From Pantoea sp. At-9b (lineage in GTDB: Bacteria; Pseudomonadota; Gammaproteobacteria; Enterobacterales; Enterobacteriaceae), in NCBI RefSeq assembly GCF_000175935.2, contig NC_014837.1:3658001-3722000 (forward strand): 64,000 bases of DNA, read 5' to 3'. Below the pieces are notes generated by a model. That model had not been told where the DNA came from. It searched no databases and saw nothing but the letters and a program-made list of their open reading frames with translations. Shown one piece after another: positions 43,817 to 53,266 of this stretch; the first letter of the stretch is position 1; each line of letters opens with the position of its first letter. The position numbers were made by a program, and so were the translations under genes.

Positions 43817-44794
43817 ATGACACTGAAAAAACGACTGCTCGCCGTTTCGTTGTCCTCCATGATCGCCCTGTTGGCTGCGGGTGCGCAGGCAAAAGTCCTT
43901 AAAGTGGCGGAAGTGCAGCCCGCCGGTTATCCCACGGTGGTCGCACTGGAACATATGGGGGAGAAAATCAAACAGGCCACTGATGGCCGTCTGGAGATGA
44001 GGGTGTATGCCGGTGGCGTGCTGGGTGATGAAGATCAGACCCTGCAACAGGTACAACTGGGCGCGATCGATATGATCCGCGTTTCGCTGGCTCCGGTCAC
44101 CACCATCGCGCCAGAAACCAGCGTGCTGACCCTGCCCTTTATCTTCCGCGATGAAGATCATATGCACAAAGTACTGGATGGCAGCGTCGGTGAGCAGATC
44201 GTCAATAAATTCAATAACGATCCCAACACCCGCATGGTGTTTCTCGGCTGGACCGATGCCGGAACGCGCAACATGATCACCAAACAACCGCTGGCCAAAC
44301 CGGAAGATCTGCAAGGCATGAAAATCCGCGTGCAGAACAGCGCCATCTCACTCGCCACACTGAAAGCGATGGGCGCTAACCCGGTGGCCATGGGCGTCAG
44401 TGAGGTGTTTAGCGCCATGCAAACTGGCGTGGTCGACGGCACGGAGAACAACCCCCCCACCTTCGTCGCCCATAACTACCTGCCCGTGGCGAAATACTAC
44501 ACCCTCACCGGTCACTTTATTCAGCCAGAGATGATCCTGTTCTCCAAACCGGCGTGGGATCGCCTTTCCGCTGATGATCAGGCGTTGCTGAAAAAGCTGG
44601 GCAAAGAAGCCCAGGATGAAGAGCGCCAGCTGTGGGCCAGCTATACCCGGCAATCCATTGAGAAAATGAAGGCCGGAGGCGTCACTTTCCAGCAGATCGA
44701 TCGCGACTATTTTGTCAAAGCCACTCAACCGGTACGCGATCAGTTTGGTGGAAAATATCAGGATCTGATGACGCAGATCGCCGAGGTGAAATAA
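43817..44794 (+). CDS. dctP: TRAP transporter solute-binding protein (DctP family)
   Basis: Periplasmic binding protein of 325 residues for a TRAP transporter, which uses an ion gradient rather than ATP. A signal peptide (LLAVSLSSMIALLAAGAQA) is followed by the DctP fold with MKIRVQNSAISLATLKAMGA, whose Arg usually grips the carboxylate of the ligand, and GVVDGTENNPPTF. The ligand class is likely an organic acid; the exact one is unknown. GGAG lies 7-8 bp before the ATG at 43817. A partial terminator follows at 44799-44826, which could keep the binding protein in excess over the membrane subunits. Confidence 0.9.
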   Translation: MTLKKRLLAVSLSSMIALLAAGAQAKVLKVAEVQPAGYPTVVALEHMGEKIKQATDGRLEMRVYAGGVLGDEDQTLQQVQLGAIDMIRVSLAPVTTIAPETSVLTLPFIFRDEDHMHKVLDGSVGEQIVNKFNNDPNTRMVFLGWTDAGTRNMITKQPLAKPEDLQGMKIRVQNSAISLATLKAMGANPVAMGVSEVFSAMQTGVVDGTENNPPTFVAHNYLPVAKYYTLTGHFIQPEMILFSKPAWDRLSADDQALLKKLGKEAQDEERQLWASYTRQSIEKMKAGGVTFQQIDRDYFVKATQPVRDQFGGKYQDLMTQIAEVK

Positions 44795-44798
44795 CCCC

Positions 44799-44826
44799 CC
44801 ACGCTGCGCTCAGGCGTGGCGTTTTT
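44799..44826 (+). terminator. Intra-operon hairpin after dctP
   Basis: CCACGC pairs with GCGTGG over a 9-nt loop and is followed by CGTTTTT, between the dctP stop and dctQ start. The stem is short, so read-through is expected. Confidence 0.55.
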
Positions 44827-44840
44827 CTCAGGATCCAATT

Positions 44841-45347
44841 ATGAACGCATATTCCCGGTGGATGGATCGGCTGTACCTGCTGTGTATGTGGGTAGCGGCG
44901 GCGGCACTGATGATCATGGTTGCGGTGATTCCCGTTGGTATCTTTGCGCGCTATGTATTGAACAGCGCGCTCTCGTGGCCCGAACCGGTCGCCATTATCT
45001 GCATGATCATTTTTACCTTTGTCGGTGCGCCAGTTGGCCTGCGCGCAGGCACCCACATTTGTGTCTCGATGGTCACCGATCGTTTATCGCCCGGCGGGCA
45101 AAAATGGGCGCTGCTGCTGTGTAACCTGCTGTTGATCGTCTTATGTGTGGTGCTGTTCCGCGCCAGTTACAACTTGTGTGAAGCGATGTGGATTCAACCG
45201 CTGGCCTCACTGCCCAATGTCACTTATGGCGAAATGTATTTACCGATCCCCATAGGCACCGCTTTTACCCTGCTGTTTGCCCTGGAGCGCCTGTTACACG
45301 GCGACCAGAGCCAGCGCCCGATTGTCACCCTGGGTGGCACACACTAA
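44841..45347 (+). CDS. dctQ: TRAP transporter small membrane subunit (DctQ family)
   Basis: A 168-residue inner membrane protein with four predicted helices (about 12-32, 47-67, 88-108 and 132-150), including PEPVAIICMIIFTFVGAPVG and RAGTHICVSMVTDRLS, typical of DctQ. It partners DctM in the membrane domain. AGGATCCAATT precedes the ATG. It lies between dctP and dctM in the usual P-Q-M order, 15 bp ahead of dctM. Confidence 0.9.
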   Translation: MNAYSRWMDRLYLLCMWVAAAALMIMVAVIPVGIFARYVLNSALSWPEPVAIICMIIFTFVGAPVGLRAGTHICVSMVTDRLSPGGQKWALLLCNLLLIVLCVVLFRASYNLCEAMWIQPLASLPNVTYGEMYLPIPIGTAFTLLFALERLLHGDQSQRPIVTLGGTH

Positions 45348-45362
45348 CTTCGGAGCATCGTG

Positions 45363-46649
45363 ATGGACGCATTCATCCTGATTGGCAGTCTGATTCTGTT
45401 GCTGTTAGTCGGCTTTCCGGTCGCTTTCGCGGTCGGGTTTAGCGCTTTTATCGGTGCCTGGTGGATCGATCTGCCGCTTGAAGCGGTGGTGATTCAGGTG
45501 ACCAACGGCATCAATAAGTTTTCGTTACTTACCATCCCGTTCTTCATCCTGGCGGGTGCGATCATGGCTGAAGGCGGCATTGCGCGACGGCTGGTGAATT
45601 TTGCCTACATCTTCGTCGGCTTTATTCGTGGCGGTTTATCGCTGGTGAATATCGTCGCCTCAACGTTCTTCGGGGCCATTTCGGGTTCTTCAGTGGCGGA
45701 TACCGCCTCGATAGGCTCGGTGATGATCCCGCAAATGGAGGAGAAAGGTTATCCGCGTGATTTCGCCGCAGCGGTGACCGCCAGCGGTTCGGTGCAAGCG
45801 GTACTGACGCCCCCCAGCCATAACTCGGTGATTTACTCGCTGGCAACCGGCGGCGTAGTGACCATTTCCTCGTTGTTTGTGGCCGGTATTTTTCCCGGCC
45901 TGCTGCTCGGTGCTTGTCTGATGGTGATGTGCCTTGGCTTCGCACGGAAACGCGGTTATCCCAAGGGCGAAGCGATCCCGTTTCGCCAGGCGTTGAAGAT
46001 CTTCTTTGATGCCTTCTGGGGGCTGTTCACCATCGTCATTATTCTTGGCGGCATTCTGTCTGGGATTTTCACCGCCTCGGAGTCAGCGGCGATTGCCTGT
46101 CTGTGGGCATTCTTCGTCACCATGTTCATCTATCGTGACTTTAAATGGAACCAGCTACATATCCTGCTGTTTCGCACCATCAAAACCGTCACCATCGTGA
46201 TGGTTTTGATCGCCTTTGCGGCGGGTTTTGGCGCAGTGATGACCTTTATGCAACTCCCCACGGCGATCACCGCAGCCTTTACCAGCCTGTCGGACAACAA
46301 GTATGTGATCCTGATGTGTATCAACATCCTGCTGCTGGTGATCGGTACGCTGATGGATATGGCACCGATCATTCTGATCCTGACGCCGGTGCTACTCCCC
46401 GTCGCCACCGCACTGGGGGTTGATCCGGTACATTTCGGCATGATCATGATGACCAATCTCGGTATCGGCCTGATCACCCCGCCGGTCGGCACCGTCCTGT
46501 TTGTTGCCAGCGCGGTGAGTAAACAGAAGATTGAACAGGTGGTGGGGGCGATGCTGCCGTTCTACTGCATGCTGTTTCTGGTACTGATGCTGATCACCTA
46601 TATCCCGGCGCTGTCGCTGTGGTTGCCGCATATGATGGGGGTGATGTAA
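45363..46649 (+). CDS. dctM: TRAP transporter large permease subunit (DctM family)
   Basis: A 428-residue inner membrane subunit that forms the ion-coupled transport channel. It has about twelve hydrophobic helices with family motifs FILAGAIMAEGGIARRLVNF, FFGAISGSSVADTASIGSVM and NLGIGLITPPVGTVLF. GGAG is 7 bp before the ATG at 45363; a GTG directly upstream is less well spaced. It ends the dctPQM operon and is followed by an inverted pair of short palindromic repeats at 46660-46731. Confidence 0.92.
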   Translation: MDAFILIGSLILLLLVGFPVAFAVGFSAFIGAWWIDLPLEAVVIQVTNGINKFSLLTIPFFILAGAIMAEGGIARRLVNFAYIFVGFIRGGLSLVNIVASTFFGAISGSSVADTASIGSVMIPQMEEKGYPRDFAAAVTASGSVQAVLTPPSHNSVIYSLATGGVVTISSLFVAGIFPGLLLGACLMVMCLGFARKRGYPKGEAIPFRQALKIFFDAFWGLFTIVIILGGILSGIFTASESAAIACLWAFFVTMFIYRDFKWNQLHILLFRTIKTVTIVMVLIAFAAGFGAVMTFMQLPTAITAAFTSLSDNKYVILMCINILLLVIGTLMDMAPIILILTPVLLPVATALGVDPVHFGMIMMTNLGIGLITPPVGTVLFVASAVSKQKIEQVVGAMLPFYCMLFLVLMLITYIPALSLWLPHMMGVM

Positions 46650-46659
46650 CGGTACGCCC

Positions 46660-46731
46660 GTAGCGGCGCGATTTATCGCGCGGTTTTTTCCTGCATTGCG
46701 CACGGGAATGCGCGATAAATCGCGCCGCTAC
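46660..46731. repeat. Inverted pair of GCGGCGCGATTTATCGC repeats after dctM
   Basis: The 22-nt copies at 46660-46681 and 46710-46731 are exact reverse complements with a 28-bp spacer that includes TTTTTT. Together they can fold into a long hairpin and may end the TRAP transcript before metC. Confidence 0.85.
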
Positions 46732-46846
46732 AGTTCAAGCTTCGTCCAATGAAGGTGACTGTCTGATATTCCATAATCAGGGGCAACGCACAGGGCCGAT
46801 TCGTGTTAACGTGGTTGTTTTGTGGAATGCGGCAGGAAAAGCAGTG

Positions 46847-48037
46847 ATGGCAACGAAAAAAATAGACACCACGCTGGTCAGCGCGGGACGCAGCAAACGT
46901 TACACCCAGGGTTCAGTCAACAGCGTTATTCAGCGAGCCTCATCGCTGGTTTTTGACAGCGTAGCCGATAAAAAACGCGCCACCGCCGGACGGGCGAAAG
47001 GCGAACTGTTTTATGGCCGTCGGGGCACCCTGACGCACTTTTCCCTCCAGGATGCGATGACCGAACTGGAAGGCGGTGCCGGTTGTGTGCTCTATCCCTG
47101 TGGTGCGGCGGCAGTTGCCAACGCGATTCTGTCTTTTGTCGAAGCCGGCGATCATGTGCTGATGAGCGGCGCAGTCTACGAACCGACGCAGGATTTTTGC
47201 ACCAAAATCCTCAGCAAACTTCAGGTTGCCACCACCTTTTTCGATCATTGCATGGGCAGCGAAATCCGTGCGCTGGTGCAACCCAACACCCGCGTGGTGT
47301 TTCTTGAATCCCCGGCCTCCATCACCATGGAAGTGCAGGACATCCCGGCGATTGTTGCAGCGGTACGCAGCACCGCACCGGATGCCATCATCATGATCGA
47401 TAATACCTGGGCAGCAGGCGTTTTGTTTAACGCTCTGGAGCATGGCATCGATATTTCGATTCAGGCAGGTACTAAATATCTGATTGGTCACAGCGATGCG
47501 ATGATTGGCACCGCTGTTGCCAACGCGCGCTGCTGGGACCAGTTGCGTGAAAACTCTTACCTGATGGGCCAGATGGTCGACGCCGATACCGCCTATATGG
47601 CCAGTCGTGGCCTGCGCACGCTGGGCACGCGTTTACGTCAGCATGAAGAGAGCGGCTTACAGGTGGCAGAGTGGCTGGCAGCACGCCCGGAAGTGGCACG
47701 CGTCAACCATCCGGCGTTGGCGCAGAGTAAAGGCCACGAATTCTGGCAGCGTGATTTTACCGGCAGCAGCGGCCTGTTTTCGTTCATTCTGCACGAGAAA
47801 CTCAGCAGCGAGCAGCTGGCGCACTATCTCGATGGTTTTCACCACTTCAGCATGGCGTACTCGTGGGGGGGATATGAATCGCTGATCCTCGCCAATCAGC
47901 CGGAAGAGTTGGCGGAGATTCGCCCGGCGGGCGGTGTCGATTTTACCGGTACGCTGGTGCGGGTACATATTGGTCTGGAACACGTTGCCGACCTGATTGA
48001 GGACCTGCAAGCCGGATTTGAGCGTCTGAAAAGCTGA
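46847..48037 (+). CDS. metC: Cystathionine beta-lyase MetC
   Basis: PLP-dependent cytosolic enzyme that splits cystathionine into homocysteine, pyruvate and ammonia in methionine synthesis. The 396 residues (395 in E. coli) keep [17 protein letters not shown] with the phosphate-binding Tyr-Gly-Arg, MIDNTWAAG with the cofactor Asp, and [14 protein letters not shown] with the Schiff-base lysine. The ATG at 46847 has CAGGAAAAG upstream; longer frames from 46811 were rejected. No clear MetJ box was found in the short upstream region. Followed by yghB as in E. coli. Confidence 0.96.
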   Translation: MATKKIDTTLVSAGRSKRYTQGSVNSVIQRASSLVFDSVADKKRATAGRAKGELFYGRRGTLTHFSLQDAMTELEGGAGCVLYPCGAAAVANAILSFVEAGDHVLMSGAVYEPTQDFCTKILSKLQVATTFFDHCMGSEIRALVQPNTRVVFLESPASITMEVQDIPAIVAAVRSTAPDAIIMIDNTWAAGVLFNALEHGIDISIQAGTKYLIGHSDAMIGTAVANARCWDQLRENSYLMGQMVDADTAYMASRGLRTLGTRLRQHEESGLQVAEWLAARPEVARVNHPALAQSKGHEFWQRDFTGSSGLFSFILHEKLSSEQLAHYLDGFHHFSMAYSWGGYESLILANQPEELAEIRPAGGVDFTGTLVRVHIGLEHVADLIEDLQAGFERLKS

Positions 48038-48143
48038 AATCCTCAACAGAACCTCAACAAACCGGGTGCCGCGTGGCGGAGATCAACGTCTGCTGCTACG
48101 CGCGCCGTTAAAATAAAATCCTTGTGACTTGATGGAATAGCAG

Positions 48144-48806
48144 ATGGGTGTTTTACATGAGATTGTCCAAGCGCTCTGGCACCAGGATTTTGCCGCGCTG
48201 GCCAATCCAGACGTAGTTTGGATTGTCTACGGCGTGATGTTTGTGACGCTGTTTCTGGAAAATGGTTTATTACCCGCCTCTTTCCTGCCGGGTGACAGCC
48301 TGCTGCTGTTGGCCGGGGCGATGGTTGCCAAAGGTGTGATGGATTTTGTCCCGACCATGTTAATTCTGACCACTGCCGCCAGCCTCGGCTGCTGGCTGAG
48401 CTACCTTCAGGGGCGCTGGCTGGGTAACACCAAGATTGTAAAAAGCTGGCTGATGCATCTGCCCGCACAATATCACCAGCGCGCCTGGCAGCTGTTTAAC
48501 CGTCACGGTTTGATGGCATTGCTGGTGGGGCGTTTTCTGGCGTTTGTTCGTACCCTGCTGCCAACCATGGCGGGCATTTCGGGTTTACAGAATGGTCGCT
48601 TTCAGTTTTTTAACTGGCTGAGTGGCTGGTTGTGGGTCTGTATCGTGGTGGCGTTCGGTTATGGCATCAGTCAGGTACCGTTTATCAAACGCCATGAAGA
48701 TCAGGTGATGGCGATTCTGATGCTGTTGCCGGTGGTGTTGTTGTTCGTTGGCCTGGCGGGCAGCATCCTGGTGATCTGGAAAAAAAGACGCCCGAAGGCG
48801 TCATAG
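48144..48806 (+). CDS. yghB: DedA-family inner membrane protein YghB
   Basis: A 220-residue DedA/SNARE-associated membrane protein close to E. coli YghB (219). DedA proteins are linked with membrane homeostasis and undecaprenyl-phosphate or lipid flipping; YghB with YqjA is needed for normal cell division and drug resistance in E. coli. Motifs include [23 protein letters not shown] and [18 protein letters not shown], with the conserved Glu, Asp and Arg residues present. Its last codons overlap the end of convergent yqhC and contain the yqhC terminator. Confidence 0.94.
   Translation: MGVLHEIVQALWHQDFAALANPDVVWIVYGVMFVTLFLENGLLPASFLPGDSLLLLAGAMVAKGVMDFVPTMLILTTAASLGCWLSYLQGRWLGNTKIVKSWLMHLPAQYHQRAWQLFNRHGLMALLVGRFLAFVRTLLPTMAGISGLQNGRFQFFNWLSGWLWVCIVVAFGYGISQVPFIKRHEDQVMAILMLLPVVLLFVGLAGSILVIWKKRRPKAS
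48780..48802 (-). terminator. Rho-independent terminator of yqhC, inside the 3' end of yghB
   Basis: On the minus strand GACGCC pairs with GGCGTC around a TTCG tetraloop and is followed by seven T residues. It overlaps the stop codons of both convergent genes, so the same bases encode the end of YghB. Confidence 0.88.
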
Positions 48807-49727
48807 CAGCTGCGCGGCGTCAGCGGGAGAGTCAAACACCGTCTGACGCACGCGGCTCGCCTCCTCTCCCGGCGTCACGCCGAAATAGCGTTTAAACTCG
48901 CGGGAAAACTGCGAAGGGCTTTCATAACCGACACGTACCGCCGCTGCGCTGGCACGCATCCCATCCTGTAACATCAGCAGGCGCGCCTGATGCAGGCGAT
49001 AGCGCTTCAGATACTGCAACGGCGAGGTTTGCGTCACGGCTTTAAAGTTGTGGTGGAACGCCGATACACTCATGTTCACCTCTGCCGCCAGCGTCTCCAC
49101 GCTGAGGTTCTCACTGAAATGACTCTCGATACGGCGTAACGCGCGGGCGATCTGGCTGAACTGCGTCTGACGGCTAATCAATGACAGCAACGCCCCACCG
49201 CACGGCCCGGTCAGCACGTAGTAGATAATTTCGCGCACGATTTGCGGCCCGAGCACGCGCGCATCGCGCGGTTTTCGCATCACATCCAGCAAACGTTCTG
49301 CGGCGCAGAGCATCTCTTCACTGAGAAAAGCGGAATGAATACCGGACGTTTGTGGCTGGGGCTGGAAATCCTCATCGTCGCCAATCTCCATCAACAAATC
49401 CTGTAGGCTGGCGTTATCGACGGTCAGGCACATCCCCGCCAGCGGTTCTTCAGGCGTGGCTTCGGTTTCACACTCCACCGGCAACGGTACGGTAAGCATC
49501 AAATATTTGGTGGCGTCGTAGTGAAACACCGTGCTGCCGAGATAACCGGTTTTACGCCCCTGGAACAGGATGACAATACCCGGCTGATACATCATCGGCG
49601 TGCGCGGCAACGGCTCATCGGCGTAGATAAGGCGCACATTATCCAGCTGGCATAGCGGCTGGCTACCGGGTTTCATCAGCGCAATCACTTGCCGGGCCAG
49701 TTGGCGGCAAAGAGAGTCATAAGGCAT
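48801..49727 (-). CDS. yqhC: AraC-family transcriptional regulator YqhC
   Basis: A 308-residue activator with an N-terminal AraC_N domain ([19 protein letters not shown] to about 170) and a C-terminal double helix-turn-helix (about 195-295: [20 protein letters not shown] and [20 protein letters not shown]). In E. coli YqhC senses aldehydes and activates yqhD-dkgA. Here it is divergent from dkgA across 204 bp, and yqhD is absent, so dkgA is the expected direct target. It overlaps yghB by 6 bp at the 3' end. Confidence 0.92.
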   Translation of the reverse strand: MPYDSLCRQLARQVIALMKPGSQPLCQLDNVRLIYADEPLPRTPMMYQPGIVILFQGRKTGYLGSTVFHYDATKYLMLTVPLPVECETEATPEEPLAGMCLTVDNASLQDLLMEIGDDEDFQPQPQTSGIHSAFLSEEMLCAAERLLDVMRKPRDARVLGPQIVREIIYYVLTGPCGGALLSLISRQTQFSQIARALRRIESHFSENLSVETLAAEVNMSVSAFHHNFKAVTQTSPLQYLKRYRLHQARLLMLQDGMRASAAAVRVGYESPSQFSREFKRYFGVTPGEEASRVRQTVFDSPADAAQLL

Positions 49728-49931
49728 GGCATTTTCTCACGCAGCAAAAAATGCAGTGTGCCGCACTGCGGGCGAAAGCTCCAGTCGACTGGAGAATCAG
49801 GCAAGATTCCGGCAGAAACAGACAGCACAAAAATGCCGCAGAGTTGCCACAATGAATCCGGGGCTAAGGTTTGTTGACTAGACTTAACCTCAGTGTTTCC
49901 GGTGAGTCACTGCGACAAATAAGGAGCAACT

Positions 49932-50759
49932 ATGGCAGACCAACCACTGATTAAACTGCACGACGGCAATATGATGCCTCAGCTTGGGCTGGGTGTCTGG
50001 CAGGCAAGCATTGATGAGGCGCGTAAAGCGGTATTGAAAGCGCTTGAGGTGGGTTATCGCTCTATCGATACCGCCTCCGCCTACAAAAACGAGGAGGCAA
50101 TTGGTCAGGCGTTGCAGGAAACGGACGTACCGCGTAAGCAGATTTTCGTCACCACCAAGCTGTGGAATGATGACCAGAAAAACGCGCAGCAGGCGCTGGA
50201 AACCAGTCTGGAAAAACTTAAGTTAGATCAGGTGGATCTTTACCTGATGCACTGGCCCTGTCCGTTTAAAGATCTGTACCTGAGCGCCTGGGAACAGATG
50301 ATCAAATTGCAGCAGCAGGGGCTGACCAAAAGCATTGGGGTGTGTAATTTCAACGAAGCGCATCTGAAACGTCTGATGGATGAAACCGGGGTATCGCCGG
50401 TGGTGAATCAGATTGAGCTGCACCCCATGCTACAGCAACGGACTTTGCACGCCTGGAACGCCATGCACCAAATCCAGACCGAGTCCTGGAGCCCGCTGGC
50501 ACAGGGCGGCGCAGGCGTGTTTGATCAGGAGGTGATTAAAACGCTGGCGAAGAAATATGGCAAAACCCCGGCGCAGATCGTCATTCGCTGGCATCTGGAC
50601 AGCGGGCTGGTGGTGATTCCGAAGTCAGTCACCCCGGCGCGTATTGAGGAGAACTTTAAGGTGTTTGACTTCCGGCTGGAGAAACCGGAAATCAGCGATA
50701 TCACCACGCTGGATATTGGCAAGCGTCTGGGTCCAGATCCGGAGAAGTTTGGCGGTTAG
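49932..50759 (+). CDS. dkgA: 2,5-diketo-D-gluconate reductase A / methylglyoxal reductase DkgA
   Basis: NADPH-dependent aldo-keto reductase (AKR5C type) of 275 residues, the same length as E. coli DkgA. It reduces 2,5-diketo-gluconate and small aldehydes such as methylglyoxal. The catalytic tetrad is visible: Asp and Tyr in RSIDTASAYKNEE, Lys in VTTKLWND and His in YLMHWPCP. The cofactor-binding end has VVIPKSVTPARIEENF. AAGGAGCAACT precedes the ATG. Control by the adjacent YqhC is inferred. A REP-like repeat block follows at 50774-50921. Confidence 0.95.
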   Translation: MADQPLIKLHDGNMMPQLGLGVWQASIDEARKAVLKALEVGYRSIDTASAYKNEEAIGQALQETDVPRKQIFVTTKLWNDDQKNAQQALETSLEKLKLDQVDLYLMHWPCPFKDLYLSAWEQMIKLQQQGLTKSIGVCNFNEAHLKRLMDETGVSPVVNQIELHPMLQQRTLHAWNAMHQIQTESWSPLAQGGAGVFDQEVIKTLAKKYGKTPAQIVIRWHLDSGLVVIPKSVTPARIEENFKVFDFRLEKPEISDITTLDIGKRLGPDPEKFGG

Positions 50760-50773
50760 GTGCGCGCGCGATT

Positions 50774-50921
50774 GCCCTCACCCCGGCCCTCTCCCGCAAG
50801 CGGGAGAGGGAGAGGGTGCAAAATGTCAGCTCGTGCACCTATCAATCCCCCTTTCCCGCTTGCAGGCTCGTGCACCTATCAATCCCCTCTCCCGCTTGCG
50901 GGAGAGGGTTAGGGTGAGGGT
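50774..50921. repeat. REP-like repeat block between dkgA and ftsP
   Basis: Framed by CCCTCACCCC and GGGTGAGGG arms, it holds a CTCTCCCGCAAGCGGGAGAG hairpin at the left, two copies of the linker GCTCGTGCACCTATCAATCC starting at 50829 and 50866, and CTCTCCCGCTTGCGGGAGAG at the right. The hairpins match the arrays at 1681 and 11422 but the linker is different. It lies between convergent dkgA and ftsP. Confidence 0.85.
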
Positions 50922-50927
50922 AAGAGA

Positions 50928-52358
50928 TTACACCGATGGATTAACTAACAACTGCCCCGCGGTACCGCGATCGGCCAGTTCCAGGGTCTGGCTGTAATAC
51001 ACAAACGGGAAGTGATCCGACGAACTCTGCGTAAAGTTCACCAGCAGCTCCACATCACCATCAACCCACACCGTATCTTTCCAGCCGCGATCTTCGCCCA
51101 TTGGCTGTGCACCGTTGACGCTTTTAATCAGGAACATCACGCCCTGAATATGCAGTGACTGCGGGCGGTCGGCATGCAAGATCCAGCGTTCAAAACTGCC
51201 CTGCTGCGCCGTGGTGTCGATACGCCCCATATTCCACATCGCGCCATTGATACCCGGCATGCTGTCGCCGATGCGGAATTCACGCGTGCGTACTGCCGCG
51301 CCATCAAGAATCTGATCCGCCAGCAAACGCATCGGCAGATTGTCCGTCACCAGCGGCAACAAACCGGTCGGACGCAGCGACAGCACCAGCGTATTAGCGA
51401 GGATCGACGAAGGCTCAAATAAGCCGCGTAAACGATCCATCAGGCCCGCAGCGGTGCCTGCGGTGATCGACACCTGATCGCCCTGTGACATATCCACCAG
51501 CACTTCACGTCGTTCACCCGGCGCGAGCGACAAGCGTTGTACCGCGACCGGCGCAGGTAAAAAACCCTGGTCGCTGGCGATCACCGTAAAAGGACGGTTA
51601 TCGGAGAATGCCAAATCGTAGCGACGCGAGTTAGACGCGTTCAGCAGGCGCAAACGCACCCAACCACGCGACACCTCCACATAGGGATTTTGTACGCCGT
51701 TGACCAGCAGGGTATCGCCGAGGAAGCCGCCATCCTGCGGCGGGTCATAGACCGGCGTCGCAAAGTTGTCGAGGCGCTTATCCTGAATCACCAGCGGGAA
51801 GTCATCCACGCCGTAATGCTTCGGCAGTGGCAACGCTTTGCTGACGTCATCCTCAATCAGCCACATCCCGGCCAGACCGTTGTAAACATGCGGAGCCATG
51901 CGGTTGGGCGTATTGGCGTGATACCACAAGGTCGCCGCCCCCTGACGAATCGGCAGCACCGGTGCCCAGTCAACACCTGCCGACATCATGCGCGGTGCGC
52001 CACCCATCAATGCCCCCGGCACCTGGAGACCGCTCACCGTCATCGCTACCGGTTCATTGAGGCGATTGCTGTAAATCAACTTCACGTCGTCGCCGCTGTA
52101 CACGCGCACCGTCGGGCCAAGATACATGCCGTTAATGCCCCATACCGGGACTTTGTTGCTGTCGCCATTGAATGACCAGTGGCTACGCTGAAGCGTAAGA
52201 AAGAGCGGCTGGCCGCGGCGTGATTCAATCAACGGCGGAACCGGCAGGGGTGTATCGCCAGCGGGTGCGGAAGCGGCACGGGCGGCGAAAGGCATGGCAC
52301 TGGAAGCCAGCGCAACACCGGCAGAAAGCTGAATAAACTGACGTCTGCTGCAAGACAT
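50928..52358 (-). CDS. ftsP: Cell division protein FtsP (SufI), Tat-exported
   Basis: A 476-residue periplasmic protein of the multicopper-oxidase fold that protects the divisome under stress; it does not bind copper. The twin-arginine signal SRRQFIQLSAG followed by a moderate hydrophobic stretch to AARAAS marks Tat export. The body closely follows E. coli SufI/FtsP (470 residues): PVPPLIESRRGQPLFLT, LWYHANTPNR, NASNSRRYDLAF and GWKDTVWVDGDVELLVNF; the His-rich copper motifs are absent. It lies downstream of plsC on the same strand, separated by 121 bp including a hairpin. Confidence 0.95.
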   Translation of the reverse strand: MSCSRRQFIQLSAGVALASSAMPFAARAASAPAGDTPLPVPPLIESRRGQPLFLTLQRSHWSFNGDSNKVPVWGINGMYLGPTVRVYSGDDVKLIYSNRLNEPVAMTVSGLQVPGALMGGAPRMMSAGVDWAPVLPIRQGAATLWYHANTPNRMAPHVYNGLAGMWLIEDDVSKALPLPKHYGVDDFPLVIQDKRLDNFATPVYDPPQDGGFLGDTLLVNGVQNPYVEVSRGWVRLRLLNASNSRRYDLAFSDNRPFTVIASDQGFLPAPVAVQRLSLAPGERREVLVDMSQGDQVSITAGTAAGLMDRLRGLFEPSSILANTLVLSLRPTGLLPLVTDNLPMRLLADQILDGAAVRTREFRIGDSMPGINGAMWNMGRIDTTAQQGSFERWILHADRPQSLHIQGVMFLIKSVNGAQPMGEDRGWKDTVWVDGDVELLVNFTQSSSDHFPFVYYSQTLELADRGTAGQLLVNPSV

Positions 52359-52447
52359 AAAACTTCAGACCCTTTGAGCGTGGCGTGAGGACGCCGTCCA
52401 TTTTTTCTAATTGCTATTGCTGTGCTGTTCCCCAAGGGGGGAAATGA

Positions 52448-52472
52448 CACGGGGCAGATTGCCTGCCCCGTG
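52448..52472 (-). terminator. Hairpin after plsC
   Basis: CACGGGGCAG pairs perfectly with CTGCCCCGTG around a 5-nt loop, 7 bp after the plsC stop. The following minus-strand sequence TCATTTCC is only mildly T-rich, so it may slow rather than fully stop transcription towards ftsP. Confidence 0.7.
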
Positions 52473-52479
52473 AGAACGG

Positions 52480-53217
52480 TCAGATTTTACCGTTTTTTTC
52501 GCGCTCGGCGACTTCGGCGTTCAATTCTTCTAACTTAGCCGACATTAATTCACGGCAGTGGGTCGCCAGTTTGCGTACCGAACTGTCGGCAAACGCGGCG
52601 GTGTCCACCGGCGGTAACATCTCAACAATCACCAAACCGTTGTTCCAGCGGCTGAGTTTGATTTTGTCGTGGGTATTAGAGACCACTACCGGGATGATCG
52701 GCACACCGGCGGCCATGGCGGCATGAAACGCCCCGGTCTTAAACGGCAGCAGACCACGTCCACGGCTGCGTGTCCCTTCCGGGAACATCCAGAACGAAAT
52801 ACGCTTCTTTTTAAACTGATCAATCAGCTCACCGATGGTGCCATGCGCTTTGGCACGGTTATCCCGATCAATCAGCAGGTTGCCAGCCAGCCAGTACAAC
52901 TGGCCAAAAAACGGTATCCACAACAGGCTTTTTTTGCCAACGGTCACCGTGGTGGGCTGCACAATTTTGGCGGCGGTGATCATATCGAAGTTGTTCTGGT
53001 GGTTAGCGATATAAATGGCGTTGCCATAGCTGTCAGCATCGGCCGGTTTACGCAGTTCCACTTTGACACCAAACACCGTCGATAAGCGACCAAACATGTG
53101 ACCGAATGTGGCCACATGGCGCGGATTGCGCGGTGAAAACAGGCACCAGATACAACCAAACACACAGACCAGAATCGAATAGATGATTACAAAAATAGCC
53201 CGTAAAATTAGTAACAT
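52480..53217 (-). CDS. plsC: 1-acyl-sn-glycerol-3-phosphate acyltransferase PlsC
   Basis: Inner membrane enzyme that acylates lysophosphatidic acid to phosphatidic acid, a required step of phospholipid synthesis. The 245 residues equal E. coli PlsC. An N-terminal membrane helix (about 5-25) precedes the catalytic HX4D motif IANHQNNFD, the GKKSLLWIPFFGQLYW block, FPEGTRSRGRG and VPIIPVVVS. It lies 49 bp after parC on the same strand; the intervening E. coli gene ygiS is absent. Confidence 0.97.
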   Translation of the reverse strand: MLLILRAIFVIIYSILVCVFGCIWCLFSPRNPRHVATFGHMFGRLSTVFGVKVELRKPADADSYGNAIYIANHQNNFDMITAAKIVQPTTVTVGKKSLLWIPFFGQLYWLAGNLLIDRDNRAKAHGTIGELIDQFKKKRISFWMFPEGTRSRGRGLLPFKTGAFHAAMAAGVPIIPVVVSNTHDKIKLSRWNNGLVIVEMLPPVDTAAFADSSVRKLATHCRELMSAKLEELNAEVAEREKNGKI

Positions 53218-53266
53218 AGCTTCCTCAATAGTGGCATACCCTTGCCTGCTTTATTTTTTTGCAGGG

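Noticed and set aside
46735..46846. A MetJ box before metC
   Set aside because: Only a weak GACTGTCTGA-like match was seen, not tandem AGACGTCT units.
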